Assembly: GCF_015832195.1 (NCBI RefSeq)
Contig: NC_052026.1
Location: 10,399,619 to 10,463,618, forward strand
DNA length: 64,000 nt
Reading direction: 5' to 3'
DNA from: Motacilla alba alba
Lineage: Eukaryota > Chordata > Aves > Passeriformes > Motacillidae
This document shows positions 12,728-25,339 of the stretch, piece after piece (position 1 is the stretch's first letter; each line of letters starts with the position of its first letter). Under the pieces are notes generated by a model. That model searched no databases. It saw only the letters and a list, made by a program, of their open reading frames with translations, and was not told the DNA's origin. A program made the position numbers and the translations under genes.

Positions 12728-13767
12728 CTTCCCTCACCATGCTTACTAAATAATGCAAATGTTTTAGCTATGTTGGAACCAGGAAATCACTTAAAGCTTT
12801 TCTTTGGTACGAGTGCATCTCCGTTATGAAACAGAATAGAAAGCTTCTAATGTGTGGAATACCTGTTTAGAGTTCATTTTGTGTGACAGTGATTTCCTGC
12901 CACACGAAGTCATCAGCAATCATGGCAGTAATGAGTAATTTAGAAGTGCTGTGGGTTTCTGTGCCTGGCCCCACTTGCTGCTCACGGGAGCTCCAGGGCT
13001 GGAGCCAGGGCTGCAGCTGGAGACGTAGCCCAGCCTCTGACACAGCAAAGCTGCAGCTCTTGGGGGAGGCAGAGGCACAAGTAGATGAAGTGCAGGCCTT
13101 CTTAAAACTAAACACCTGAAAGAAAATTTCAAGAGCATTGTGCTTTGAAAGTTCTGAAAGAAAGTGTCCTTTGAGTATTAAATATCCATAATCCTTTTTC
13201 TTTCTATTTGATGTTTCCCATCTCAGTGACCTATCTGGGAGTCTCATCCATATGATCTGCATAAAGAGACTGTTACCATACACCTCGCTTGGCTCCATCA
13301 AAGCCTCAGCTCGGTGTCTGGAATGAAACACTGGCTGTGGCAGCCATGGAGCACACGGTGCTGAAAGTTATAAAACGTCCGCCGTGGTACGAGCAGGGCT
13401 GCCCATGTTTTAGAGATCAGTCTATTGTGTACTTTGGAATTACATGAGAAAAATGTGCTTGGACAGGAAATAATTAGCACTTGTCAAAGGGCAGGCAATA
13501 GGTTACAGTACTTTACTTTCAACAGGCTATCAGGGGATCAGCTAGATTAGATAATAGAATTTTTTTTCCTGTGGAAGTTAAATACAGATGACTCTAATTA
13601 CCTTACATTGTGCATTAGAGAGCAGATTATGAACAGTACAACTTCAAGAAATTTAGGTCAATGAAGGGAGGGCAGCTGGCAGAAAACTTCACTCTGCACT
13701 TGGTCTTTGTAGAGTTATGTAGTCATTCTGTTCTTTCTTGTATTTTATTTGTGTCATTAACACCTGA
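12728..13767. other. Non-coding stretch with a GC-richer patch
   Basis: Positions 12950-13110 are markedly GC-richer than the surroundings, and 13280-13400 carries an unusual number of CpGs for this window (around TCCGCCGTGG). A minus-strand frame of 154 codons spans 12867-13331. It contains a CAG|GTGTTT donor-like junction and an upstream TTTCATTCCAG acceptor-like site, but matches no family that I know. The block may be a conserved element or an old insertion. I do not call a gene. Confidence 0.4.
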
Positions 13768-13827
13768 AATAAAAAAATCAAAACAGCAAAACCCCCCAAA
13801 AAACTCAACAAAAAACCCCAAAAAATC
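13768..13827 (-). repeat. AC-rich low-complexity tract (complement of GT type)
   Basis: Runs of A alternate with runs of three to six C. On the minus strand this is the same texture as the GT-rich tract at 12668-12727, about 1 kb away in the opposite orientation. Confidence 0.8.
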
Positions 13828-16800
13828 ATGTTGGGAACTGGTAACACAAACTGACTGAACTTTTGGAAATGTATCCTTTCCCAGAGCAAGGCATATGAAC
13901 TCTTCTGATATGTATCTACTCAGTTAAAGCGCATTCTTGTGTTATGTACTTTAAGTTGTACCAGTGTTTCTGCGTATTTATGAGCTGAAATGACTCTTTA
14001 AGATTTTATTTCAGCTTCACAGCCCAAAACTCATGGCAGTATGCTTAGTGTTGCACTCACCATTTCATAGACTTGTGATGCAAAGATGTCATCAGTAACT
14101 TAAGTATCTGAGCAGGTCTTCCAGGGATTCAAGTTGTTCTCTGAGTGGTAGTGATCCAAAATACTTCAGGTAGGACTCGGTGAATGTCCTCTGAGTGTTA
14201 ACAGAAATGGTCCAGAGTTCCCAAAGCCCCAGATTTGTTTGTACTGCGTGATAGGGCCTGATGGACAGGTTGTTATAGCTGTTAAAGAGCTGCTCTAGCC
14301 CTTTGAACTGACCCCTTCTTGACCTCTGCTTACAGAAGGTCACTGTTCAGCTTATAAAGGAGGGAAACCTCAGATTCTACTGTAATAAACAGGGGGTGAA
14401 GGGAACAGCTGTGAGTTTTGGACTAACCATGCAAACCTGGATAGACTTTTTAGGGTCACTGTATGATAATGAAAATTGTTACCAAATTATATGGAAATTT
14501 AACAGCAATAGTGGGAAAGAGAGGGTGGAGTCTAATGCATTGGGTTTGATAAATGAAGTGTGAAGTTACCCATCTGGCTCTAGACAGCCCTCTTTTTCTC
14601 TACGAAAGGGAAACATTTAAAAATAACCATGGTACATCTAGAATCAATGACCCATACAGAGAGCTGGAATAGATCAAGATTTAATGGTGACTGTGGAAGA
14701 AATTATCATTTGAAAAGTGAGACAAAGGATGAGAAAGTACAGTTCAATATCTGCACCTGATTCATTTTTTTAAAAAGGCTTTAATATGTTTCCCTGTTGA
14801 TGATGTTATTGACATTTTTTATTTTACTTTTTAACTGGAACCAGAAAAGTTGTTATAGCACAAACAAACAGGGAAAAAGACAAACTACTTGAATTTCAAG
14901 AGAGAATGTTGCACTTTTTCTGATCAGGAAGTGCCTGAGAGGGCTGGCCTATAGTTAAATAAAATTGTAGCTCTTATTTCTTCTAGTAGAACTTGTGTCA
15001 TGTTATAATGACATTGTCTTTAATGCTTGCATGACATACTGCACTTAATTGGTAGTAGGTTTTTGTTGTATTTTTCATAGACATACATTTACTCCCAAAT
15101 TAATTTGTCTTCAATAAAGCAACAAGAGATTAATTTAAAGGGTAGTTTTTAACTGCATTGAAAATATTGGCTGCTAGGAAAAAATATGGTTAGTTAAACC
15201 ATTGGTAAAGTATGGGGTTTTCAAATGGAAAATTTGTATTAGTCCAAAATGGTTTTATCATAACACAGACTGTGGTGTCCATTTTGCTCTTTCCCTCAGT
15301 GAAATTGTGCCATTTCTCTTAGGGGAAAATCAGCCAGATACTGGAAAATGTAATGTTTTGGAGACAGACATAATGAAGTGGAAATTTTGATAAAATGATT
15401 TATGATTGTTGAATTTTCATAGTTGTGCTTCTTATCCAAATTCTGAACTCTTAACTTCTCTCTAAATAATCATCTAATGACAAATTGACATAGTGAAAAC
15501 AGAATAAACATTCAATAAATAATCTGTACCAAAGTAATCACAAAATTCTTCTGGTTCATGAGATAAACAGCAGAAAAGTGTTAATTGATTATATCTTGTA
15601 AAAATCAATAACTTATAACCTTGCATCATTAAAGTAACACAGTAAAAAATCTGTTTTTATGGGGTCATTCTGTAACCCATAATATTTTGTAGGCTGGGTC
15701 ACTGTATTTCTAGAATTTTTATATTCCTGCATTTTGCATGGCAGTGGAAAAAGAACCTCTTACTTGTGACAAATCATGTTAGTTTCAGGTTTCAAGTCAG
15801 ATATGAGCTATAATTCCTCAGCATTTTTTGCCTTTGTCAAACCTCTTCTTAGATCTCACAATTTTATATAACAATTTAAAGGTATGTATTTTTTTTTCTA
15901 CTTACAATGAACACTTATACTACAGAGGTAGTTTTAGCTCTCAACAGTGAAATTTGGATTTTTATGTCGATTTTTATATAGGAATATAAATTATAAGGAC
16001 ATAGTGAGGAAACTGAGTCCTAATCTGGATGACATTCTTCAATTCTATAATTAGAAAAATGAACAATCTTTGAGTGGAAGCCTAAAATAGTGTGCATGGT
16101 AAATAAGATACAAAGTGGAGGATTTTATATATTTTATTTTCTGTTTTGAAGAAAAAGTTCATTTTTTCTTCTTATGCCTAACCTCCTTATACCTTGGAAT
16201 TTTAGATCATAATTAAGGGGTAATTGAGGTCGATTTTACTCTTTTTAGCTCCAGGAGGAGAAAGCAGTGTTGATGTAAAGAAGGACAGTGTTTCCTCTGT
16301 AGCAGAGGAAATGTTGATGGGTTAAGAAGTAAACATGGGCTTTGGCAAAATCAGAGCTTTTCTTTCTATCACAGGCTTTGTGCATTTTCAGGAACTCATG
16401 AATGCTATTTTTCAAATCAAATGTGATAATACCAGTTCAAAGACTGGTTGAAAAATATGGAATTTTTTTTTAACTCTCACAGACCTGGCTGGATGATAAG
16501 TATATGAAATAATGTGAACTCTTCAGAAAATACTACAATAGGAGCTACACCAGTTCCAAAGATTTTGCATACTACAGAGATATCAAAGTGTGTCAGAGAG
16601 TGGGGGGAAGTATTTGTGTTGTTTAAGACATGTGGTTGTTTTGTGTAACATGAGAATGACAGATTGTTTTGTTTTCCATGTTGTGGAATCCAGTATCCAT
16701 GTTTCTCATATTAGTAAGGATCGCAGTACATACAGCTGTATGCTCTCCAGTGGTTTTTTTTTGTAACAGTTGTCCTCTCTGGACAATGGGTCAGCAAAAT

Positions 16801-19800
16801 TCTCATTCAACATTTTGGAAATCACAGGGAGAAAAAGAGAAAATTACATTTGGATTCTTTGACATTCATACTTTAGATGTATGTGTGTGAATACTCCCTA
16901 AAAGAAGAAAATGAAACTGTTCAGTGCCAGCATGGATAAGCTAAACCAGGTTTTCAGAACATAAATATATTTAGACAATATGCAGAAAATAAATTGTGGC
17001 TGAGTAGTGCTGAATACTGTATGTTAATCAGGAAGATGCTTTGAGTCAGACTGCAAACCAACCTTGCAGCTTTCAAATGAATGGAGAAAACACTGCAGTG
17101 TGGATGAAGTTGTCAGGTGTCCTGCTGTAGTTATGCTTAGACATCAGCTGCTTTGATTGACCTTTGACTTTTCTCCAGTTGCTTCTTGCCAGATTTCTTT
17201 TGCTCCTGGTGACCCTTCCTGTTTTCTGCCTCTGTCTTTCACCTGCGTTCCTTGTATGGAGGAGTCTCTGAAGCAGCCAAGCTTGGGATCAATAGGTGCA
17301 AGTACTCTTCAGAACAATGGAAATGCAGCTTGATTAAATGCTGCTGTTTAGCTGTTCCTTTGAATCTATCTTGACCCCTTACCCTTGGAAAGACTATGTG
17401 TTTACAAGCTGTGGCTACTTAGAGAAAATCCTACCTCTTACCCTTGTGATGTCACTACATACACAGATGTATGGTGCAAAAACAGTTACGTGGTGTAGCA
17501 ACCTAAACCAAATGGTATTATAGGGCAGGCTAAGAAAAGCTGCAGAACTTCAGCTCTGTGTCTCTGTGTGGCTTTTGTTTGTGTCAGAATCTGTCATTAA
17601 GGCACGTTGTAGGGATTGTTTACTCTGTTTCTTTATCATTTTAGTTTAATTTTAATGGTACACTTCTGAAATCCATAGACAGATGCATCATCCTATACCT
17701 GGGTAACTACCAAATGAAACTGCTTTGATATTTTTCTTTTATGATTTAATGTTTTTTTCTTCTTGTGCTAAATGAGTTTTTCAAATAATTCAATGACACT
17801 TCCAAAACTGGAGAATTACACAAATTCAGTCCTTATTTATAGTGCAATTAAAGCTTCCAAAAAATGTGGTAAAGAATTTTCCCACTCTATCAGAGATTAT
17901 TCAGTTATTTATGAGTTTTATGTTTGGTTTTACTTAGACAGGCTTTTAAAGTCAGCATGGGTGACATTTCCTTATTTATGTAAGCTTTCATAATTGCAGT
18001 ACAAGAAAGATAGATAGTGTTGTTTTTCCAGTGGCTTGACAATGATTTGTTCACTACCTTTGGGAGACCTGAATGCTGGAAATGGAGATTATTGCATTTC
18101 CAGGCTGCAGGGTACTGGAGATTGACTAGATCACAGAGGTGACAAATTTATAATCTGTGGAGACCAAGTGTTAGCCACATCATCAGACAGTTGAACCACA
18201 AAGTAGCATTAGCATCTGCTGTCATCCTTTCTGTAGGAGAGAATGGTGTCTACCAGAGGCAGGGGAAAAGGAGAAAGGCTGGGAGAGTTCAGTGTGTTTT
18301 GCTGTGCTCTCTTGCTGCCCTTATTAGATAAAGACCTGGTGTTACAAACTAGGGATAAGGTGTGAGGGGGCCAGTGAATGAAAAATTATCATAGATTTAT
18401 TTTACTTAAAATGAGGTCTATTTTCTTCTGCAGTACCCACCTATTCTTTCCTTTGCCTTCAGCAAAATGTGCTAATGTCATGGTATGTAACATCCATTAA
18501 ACTACTGGCAAACTTATTGTGAACTCAAAACTATGTCTAAAACTAGATATTTAAAATTAAGAGTCTGAAGACAGAATTCTCTCTTCTGTAAAAAACAATA
18601 GAAGCCTTATCCAAACAGGACTTGAATGATTTTTATTACCATTATTGTGACAGCTTTACCTGTCATAATACTGAATTAAGGATTTAATTTGGAGGTGTGT
18701 GAAATAATCTGTATGCATTACCAATGGTGACAAAACAGAGGGTAACTTAAATGGTTTCCCCAGCCAAATGGTGCTGATCATGCCATACCATGAGTGTGAG
18801 TGAGCAGATGCTTACATCTTACATAAGTTCATGACTTAAGTCTTAAAGGCTGTCAGCCTTGTGTTATTAAAGTTTTTCCACCTTTATAGAACTTGATGGC
18901 TCCAGGGATTGGCAGGGAAATACAAAGCCTTTTGTTTTCAGGTCAGCAGTTTAAATATGGTTCAGGTAGGTAGTGCCAAAGATGATTCCCACTGGGTGTC
19001 TGTGTTTGATGGCCTATGTAAAATGCATGGGTTGTCCAGCCCTGGTAGGCAGGTGTGTATCACACACAGCAACTGCTACACTGACACTAATTGGTACCCT
19101 TGCTGGCACTCGTGGAGCAGCCAAAAATTAAATGGATGTTGCAACTGAGCAAGGTGCTGTCAATGCTCTGAGCAGTCTAGGCCGTGGTGGTGATGAGCCA
19201 GTGGATGTCATGGATTGCTGTGGGTAAAAAAGAGGATCAGGCTGTTGCATTGCTCTACGGTTTGCTTGCATTAAAGTTATGGTGGCACATGCAGATAATC
19301 ATGTGGTGGGAGAGAGGGTGAATTCCTGGGCAATCCTAACAGGATTGGTGAGAGGAAAGTGCAGTCCACAAGGAGGTCAGGGAGTGGCTTGGAGATGTAT
19401 CAACTAATGTGAGAAACTAAGATGAACCAGAGAACAGGATTTGATTTACCTGCTTATTTTCACTGCTAATGAGATCTTTTGGGCATTTGAAGAGTTTGAT
19501 TTGGCTACTATTATTTGTTCCACTTATTTTGTATGAATTTTCAATACTTAATGTATCATTGCTGTGGAATTATTAAATTATGAACTATGCTGATGTTTTA
19601 ATATAACTAAAAAGGGAAGTTGGCATTTCTTAAGCTTAAGAGGTTCTGTAAAAACAGAACTTGGGGACCTGTTACACAACATAAATTGTTCTCATATTAT
19701 TTGTCTTATTTTGGTAAATGACAGCAGCCCCATATGGGAACAGTGCTCAGAGCATATGTAATAATAATAGAAGAAAATCCTATTATAACTCTGTGCAACT

Positions 19801-21049
19801 TACTTGAGTAACTTGGCCAACTGAGAACTCTTTCAGAGATATGCAGGTATATAAGAAATAATTGAAACAAAAAGGTATTTTGAACAGCATCAAAAAGATT
19901 GAAAAACAGGGTCTCAAAATGCAGAGTTTGTGGGAGAGCCAAGAAGAGTCTATTGAGTGTTAAAGTGAGGGCAGTAATACTGGAGAAAAGAGTATTCTGT
20001 TGGAAAATTAGTGTCCTGAGAATTGGAAGAGCTACCAGTAAGAGTGTGTTCTACTTTTTCTGCAAGGGTAATCTGAATGGATCCATCAATTATGCCCATG
20101 ATATGCTGGAGTTAGATTTAGTGCCAAATTATGCTGGAGGGTGTTTTTTGTACAAGTTTGGACAATACTGTTGAAATTTTTGCCAGCTGTTTTTAGGCAA
20201 GTCGACATTTGCTCATTTTTATTTTCTCATATTTAATAATGTCAGCATTTGGTCTTCCTGAGATATAATGAATATTTTTATCAGAATTATTTTTCACCAG
20301 CTAGTTAATGTGAATTTGAGCAAGTGCTCAGGAGAGGTGAAGCAGTCTGAGTCCCCACTCCAGTGCAGATGACTTGCTGGCTGCACAGCATGTTTATTGT
20401 CAGGCACAGTGTACTGCATAAGAGATCTAAGTATTTTATATTAGACTGTCCTGAAAGCACTTTAGGTATTTGCCCTTCTTTTTCTACTTGAAGAAATGGA
20501 TAATCCCCAAATCCAGGTGTGTATTATTAGGGATTGAGGGGGAGGTTGGAGGAGGGGAAAGCAGGGGAGGAGAAGGATTTGAGAGGTAAGAGGGTGCAAT
20601 ATTGGAGGAGGTTTTTGACTGTTTTGCTTGCCTGTAGGTGACACTGTTGCATCATTTATCTGTACATTTTCACGTATGTTGTCCAGGGACAAAAAAAAGT
20701 TTCATTGAAATAATTTCAAGGATTCAAAAAAACACATTTCACTAATGATTCTTTAAGCCTTGGCTAGAGAGTAGTCTTGGATACAGGTACATGAATTGCA
20801 TGTTTGCCTTCCCAAAGATGGCAGCAGTTTATAATATTATTTCTCATTAACTAGCTCACTAGCTTTGCATCTTCAGTTCAGTATTCCCTTGAAAGGTGAG
20901 ATTCTAAAAAAATGGCTCCTCATGTTTCTAAAGACTAATGTAATAAACCAAAAGGATAATACACTGATGAAAAAAAATCTTAATTTGCTGCTAAGTTACA
21001 GCAATATAAAGTTAAAATGTTTTTCTTTGCTCAAGTCATTTAAATTAAT
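13828..21049. other. Non-coding spacer, no gene seen
   Basis: AT-rich sequence with short open frames only. Some patches (around 17030-17200 and 18690-18860) look more complex than average and may be conserved. The region 18950-19460 is GC-richer, but I cannot assign it to a known repeat. A GGAAACTGAG-type core at 16009-16018 recalls the MIR consensus but is too short to call. Confidence 0.6.
17158..17170 (-). promoter_or_regulatory. DR1-type nuclear receptor half-site pair
   Basis: TGACCTTTGACTT on the + strand reads on the minus strand as an AGTCA-like half-site and AGGTCA in a direct repeat with one-base spacing. This is the pattern bound by HNF4, RXR heterodimers or COUP-TF. It lies in a complex patch (17030-17200). 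A single motif occurs by chance fairly often, so function is only a possibility. Confidence 0.25.
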
Positions 21050-21700
21050 AATGTGTGTCATTAAGTGAAATCTCACAGAGGATTTTTTCTTCTTTGCCAT
21101 TAAGTCTGCTGGCTGCAGTGAAAATGAAATATTCTATGAGGCTTGAGCAATCATCTATCTCTGAGCTACAGTGTGCCTGCTGCCAGATGTTCAGGTGCTG
21201 GTGCTGCTGCTTTGACATGTATATCTCTTCCAGGCAAGAAAAACAATATATACATCAGTCCAGGTGCAAGGTGGCCTTGCCAGCGAACCTGCCTCCTCCT
21301 AGCTGTGACACTCATCCACTCCCCGTCAGCGTGTGTACGTTGGAAGGGGATTGTAATTAACCCCTGGAAAGCATAGGTTTCACTAAAGTGATGTGCACAG
21401 TAATGATATTGTTAGCTTCCTTAATTTCCAGTTTCACCATCAATTATGCCATGTGTTTCATCCAGTTGGTGCTACCCTCCCAGTGTTAATTATAACCTAC
21501 AAGACTGTTACAGTTAATTTTATGGCAAGCATATTGTCTCTTCAAGGCTCCACAGCAGCTCATAAATTATCTTGAAGGTAAAATGTAACTTGGGGAACTA
21601 GTTATGAAAATTCCATCCATCTCGCTTAGGAGGTGCAGCTGCTACTGTCAGCTGCCTCGCTGCTGCATTGTGAAGGAATTATGGTGGGTCAGGTTTAAGA
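21050..21700. promoter_or_regulatory. Candidate conserved non-coding element cluster, part 1
   Basis: About 650 bases of complex, repeat-free DNA. It includes homeodomain-type cores (GTAATTAACC near 21354, GTTAATTATAACC near 21485, CAGTTAATTTT near 21513), CAGCTG-type E-boxes near 21644, and a CTGCTGGCTGCAG patch near 21106. Short open frames on the + strand (21055-21360) are cysteine-rich and unconvincing as protein. The look is that of developmental enhancers found in vertebrate gene deserts. The call is inference without alignment. Confidence 0.4.
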
Positions 21701-21879
21701 GGCGAGGCCCAGGCTGTCACTGAGAAAGGCTGTCCTGGCCCTGTCAGACGAGTACCTTCTGCCAGTCCCTTGTGGTTTCACTTTGCAGGCAGTAAAAGGC
21801 AGGCAGTGCAGGTGGATGGTCCCCAAGCTGTCTCTATTCATTACTTTACAGAAACTTGTTTTAGGTAGGCAGGTACGGA

Positions 21880-22330
21880 GACCTTTTCACTGTTGTCATA
21901 ATGTTAGGCATCATCTGCAAAGTGCAAGATAGATAACTCTATAAATAACTCGCTGTTCTGTTGGGCTGGGCTGGTGCAGAAAAGATGATTAGCGCTGTAG
22001 AGGCACATGAAATAGCTCGCTGGTTTGTAAAATGACTGTTGGTTTAATTGTAGCAATAGCTTGGTCTGGAAGAGCACATCTGTTCGCCTTTATTTCGCAT
22101 ACACAATAAGAGGAGGTGCAATTTCACTGCGAAGTAATTTGTGTTGGAGTTTCACATTAAATAAATTAGCATGGGTTTATATAGGCATTATTTATGACAT
22201 CTCTGTGTGTGTCCTGTTTTTGTTTTTTTTTTTTTTTCCTGAAGGAATTGCAAATACTCATTCCTTAGAAAGAAATAAAAGTGAGAGGGAATAATAAAAA
22301 TAAAGCAGCCCATTGCTCAGAACAATGAGA
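21880..22330. promoter_or_regulatory. Candidate conserved non-coding element cluster, part 2
   Basis: This is the most regulatory-looking block in the window. It combines unusual CpG-containing words (TTCGCCTTTATTTCGCATAC near 22083), a TTAGCGCT motif near 21989, several TAAT/ATTA cores, and a SOX-like inverted pair. The pair consists of CATTG at 22311-22315 and CAATG at 22323-22327 inside AACAATG. It is interrupted only by a T run at 22216-22237. The texture is typical of deeply conserved vertebrate enhancers, but conservation itself was not tested. Confidence 0.42.
22216..22237 (+). repeat. Poly(T) tract with one G
   Basis: TTTTTG followed by 15 T. It sits within the candidate element at 21880-22330 and is probably the fast-evolving part of it. 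Confidence 0.88.
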
Positions 22331-22378
22331 TTGGCATTCAGTGCTATTTATATTTTAGTAATACACTTTTATTATTAC

Positions 22379-22448
22379 TATAATGCCTTATTCTGCTCTC
22401 TGTAGCAATAACACAAGACTACCACAGAATATAATGCCTTATTCTGCT
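22379..22448 (+). repeat. 19-base direct repeat pair
   Basis: TATAATGCCTTATTCTGCT occurs exactly at 22379-22397 and again at 22430-22448, a 51-base period. The identity over 19 bases with only 32 bases between copies suggests a recent local duplication. No target-site or transposon features are present. Confidence 0.85.
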
Positions 22449-22689
22449 GTCTCTTCCTCTAATATTTTGTATTTCAATAATTTTAAATGCTGTAAAGCTT
22501 TGGGTGTTCCTTTAAGAATTAAACCAAAGTGCAAATCAAATTTCCTGAGAGGCTTTTTATTCTTCCACTCTTTTACCTTTCTGAAGGCCTTCTGTGTTTA
22601 TGGTGCTGTTTCCTAACCTCATTTACAGCTGGGAGGGCACATGAGAAGGAATACTGAAAGCTGATACTTTTCCATAGGCAACCACTGTG

Positions 22690-23010
22690 CAGATGTGAAT
22701 GTACAGGCCCATTGTGAATGAGTAAATGTTATGAATTCAATTGAGGAAAAATGAACAAACACAATAATGAAAAACAGTAGGATAATTCATCTAAATTTAT
22801 ATTGTTTGTTTGTTTTGACAGTCTTCATTCAGTTTTAATTATTTTTGATTATTCATTACGCAGGGAAGAAAACCATTTTCAAAATAGTGCTGACATTGTA
22901 AATTACACTTATTATATGTTTAAAAAGGGGAAAAAAGGCTCATTAGAGCCTAAAAATCACTACACTTCTAATGTATGTTCTTTATTTCTTTCCCCTTGGA
23001 ATTTACAGTA
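22690..23010. promoter_or_regulatory. Candidate conserved non-coding element
   Basis: AT-rich but complex sequence with many ATTA/TAAT cores and a perfect short palindrome, AGGCTC-ATTA-GAGCCT, at 22936-22951. It follows the stronger candidate block at 21.9-22.3 kb and may belong to the same enhancer cluster. Evidence is limited to motif texture. Confidence 0.28.
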
Positions 23011-23332
23011 AATGTGCCTTGTGATATCTTTCAGCATTCCATCCTTTTCCCAGAGTCAACAGCACGCATTTTGTTTTATTCCCAAAAGAAACCACTAGGT
23101 TTCAATTGACCAGAACCCTGTATTTCTATTTGTTTAGTTGATTTAAGGGAAGGGCTGCATTAGGCAGAGCCTTGGTCTAAGTGGACAAACAGGATTGCCT
23201 CAAGAGAATACCCAGAAGTGTTGTTCTCAAAGTTCCTTTTTGGTGTCATCCTTTCCTTAACTCCCACAGAAGAGAAGAGGGAAGTTCTAGGTGCTGCTGG
23301 AATATATCCCATTTAAGGTGGGGTTGCTTCAC

Positions 23333-23516
23333 CTGGTCACGTGTGTTATTATCTCCTACACTGTAGGATGTCAGCCTGTAAACAGAGATTATCCATAAAT
23401 ATTGCCACAGCAAACCCTCCCTTGTGGGGCCCTCCCAGTCAGGATTCTGCATCTCAGCCAGGGGTTCCTGCAGCTGCTGTAGTGTAATTCTGATGAGCTC
23501 CTGCATGTACAGAAGG
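23333..23516 (-). other. Exon-like segment of unknown product
   Basis: On the minus strand a pyrimidine-rich acceptor, CTCTCCTGTCCCCAG, ends at 23517. A donor, CAG|GTGAAG, begins after 23333. The 184 bases between them stay open in one frame, read from the second base. The peptide starts LLYMQELIRITLQQ and is rich in Leu, Gln and Glu. The first 36 or so codons favour G or C in the third position (CTG, CAG, GAG, CTC), unlike the AT-rich surroundings. The whole open frame extends to 23246-23650. I recognise no protein family, and no partner exon was identified. It could be a real coding exon, an exon of a non-coding RNA, or a GC-rich remnant with chance splice signals. Confidence 0.25.
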
Positions 23517-24521
23517 CTGGGGACAGGAGAGAGGTCTGAGAATTCAGACATCCATACTGGTTTCTTAGGACGTAATTCCACTGCTGAGTATCCAAAGCTG
23601 TGACATTTATTTTGTTTAAAATCATGTGAAAGTATTTGGATTATTGTCATCGTTTCCTCCCAGCTTGATTTTGCACCATTGCAATTCTGCTGAGTTTGAG
23701 AGAGTTACTCTTGATTCGAGTGGGATTGAGAACAGAATTAGAGCACAGGTCCTGATAAACATCCTTCACATTTCCTCGTGGTGGAATCTCAGACTTCAGT
23801 TGTGATACTGTTGCAGAAAGAGGCCCATCTGATTTGAGAAATCTTTTTGGCTTTGACTCATAAAATAAATCATTACCAAAGTAATTCTCTTTTAAATATA
23901 AGAAATTTTTTTATGCTATTTAATGAGAAAAGGTTGTTTCTGGTTTTTTTTCAGAATGAAGTGCCTTTATTTCTTAGCTCTTAGCCAACTTTGATAGGAA
24001 ATATCTGCATTTGGAAAGAAAACGATGAAGTATTGAATTTTTTTTTACAAAAATTGATTGAATTAGCTGTAACATAATTGGAGAGAGAACAGTTTAAGAG
24101 TTGGATCCAAACCACTTAGTTTCACAGGCAGACATGTTTAAAAGATATTGCTGTTTCTTGCTTGACATGACTCAATATGTTCTATTATCAACCCAATAAA
24201 AACTGAATTTTCAAAATAGCCTCATTATTAGTCATAAGATCCCAAAAAACACTTGGAAAACTAGGATTTGAGGGATTGGTTTGTGACTTTAAATTCTGAG
24301 TCATAAATAAGAATAGACTTTTGTTTGTTGTAAAATAAGTAATTTAAAAGAATGCAAACTCAAATGTTTGCCAGTTAAGTGCATTATCAGGCAAATGAAT
24401 TTCCAAGGATAAAAATAATTGTAGCTCAAATATACATGACTATAAAAGGGATTAAAATCTGTGATAGGTTGTGCAGATCAGTGTTGAAGCTTGATGCTTC
24501 AAAATGTATAAAGAAGTTGTG

Positions 24522-24581
24522 ATTTTAATATTGTTAATATTTTTAATATTTGTTTTAATATTGTTTAATATTTTAATAATG
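24522..24581. repeat. AT-rich imperfect tandem repeat
   Basis: The word TTTAATATT, with small variations, recurs about five times in 60 bases. It is a low-complexity tandem array made only of A and T with a few G. Confidence 0.75.
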
Positions 24582-25339
24582 GAGGTTATATTTTTTTGTT
24601 TGTTAGTAGTAAATTTTATGCTCAAGCAGCATGGGGGAAGGCCTTTGTGCAGTTTAAATCTAGTGACACCACTGGAGTGCTGAGTGCTGTTGACCATTTG
24701 CTTATTCAGTTTGCCCATGAAAACTGCTCCTCTCTTTTATTGTACTCCAATACAGGATGTTTTGGTGTGAAATACATTTTATAATATTTTATTTCAAAAT
24801 GTTCCCATACCTGGCTCTTTTTAGACTCTTGAGATGCAGAATCACTGTTCTTCAATGCCATTTTAGGGCCTTCTGACCTGTTTTTTCTCTAAGACAGCCA
24901 TTCTATCATTTGCCTTGGCTGAGAAGTGTGAAACTTTGAGTAGGATTGCTTGACTACCATAATACTGTGCTAATTTAATTGTGTAGTCAAAGTTACACGA
25001 TTAAGAAACAAGATGTGGGTATGCATTTGGTTCCTGACTCAGCAGAAGTATGAAACAAGATCATTTCAAGAACATTTATAGTTTCTTTGAAGGAAAACAG
25101 CTTGAGACAATATAAATAAAATCATGTATGTGAGTTTTCACATGTTCAAGGCAAGCTACTCCAAGTGTTCCTCTGACTTTTAGCATGAATTCAGGTCCTC
25201 TTGTCATTCAGTGTGACTGCAGACAGAAGGACTTTGTTGAAGACATTCTACTGATGGAGTTGGTCTATACTTAGAATTTCTTGCTGTGTACATTGTCTGC
25301 ACAAGGAAATCCTCTTGGTATCTCATCAGAGTATTTTAA

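Noticed and set aside
16005..16020. GAGGAAACTGAG as a MIR core
   Set aside because: Only about 12 bases match and the flanks do not follow the MIR consensus.
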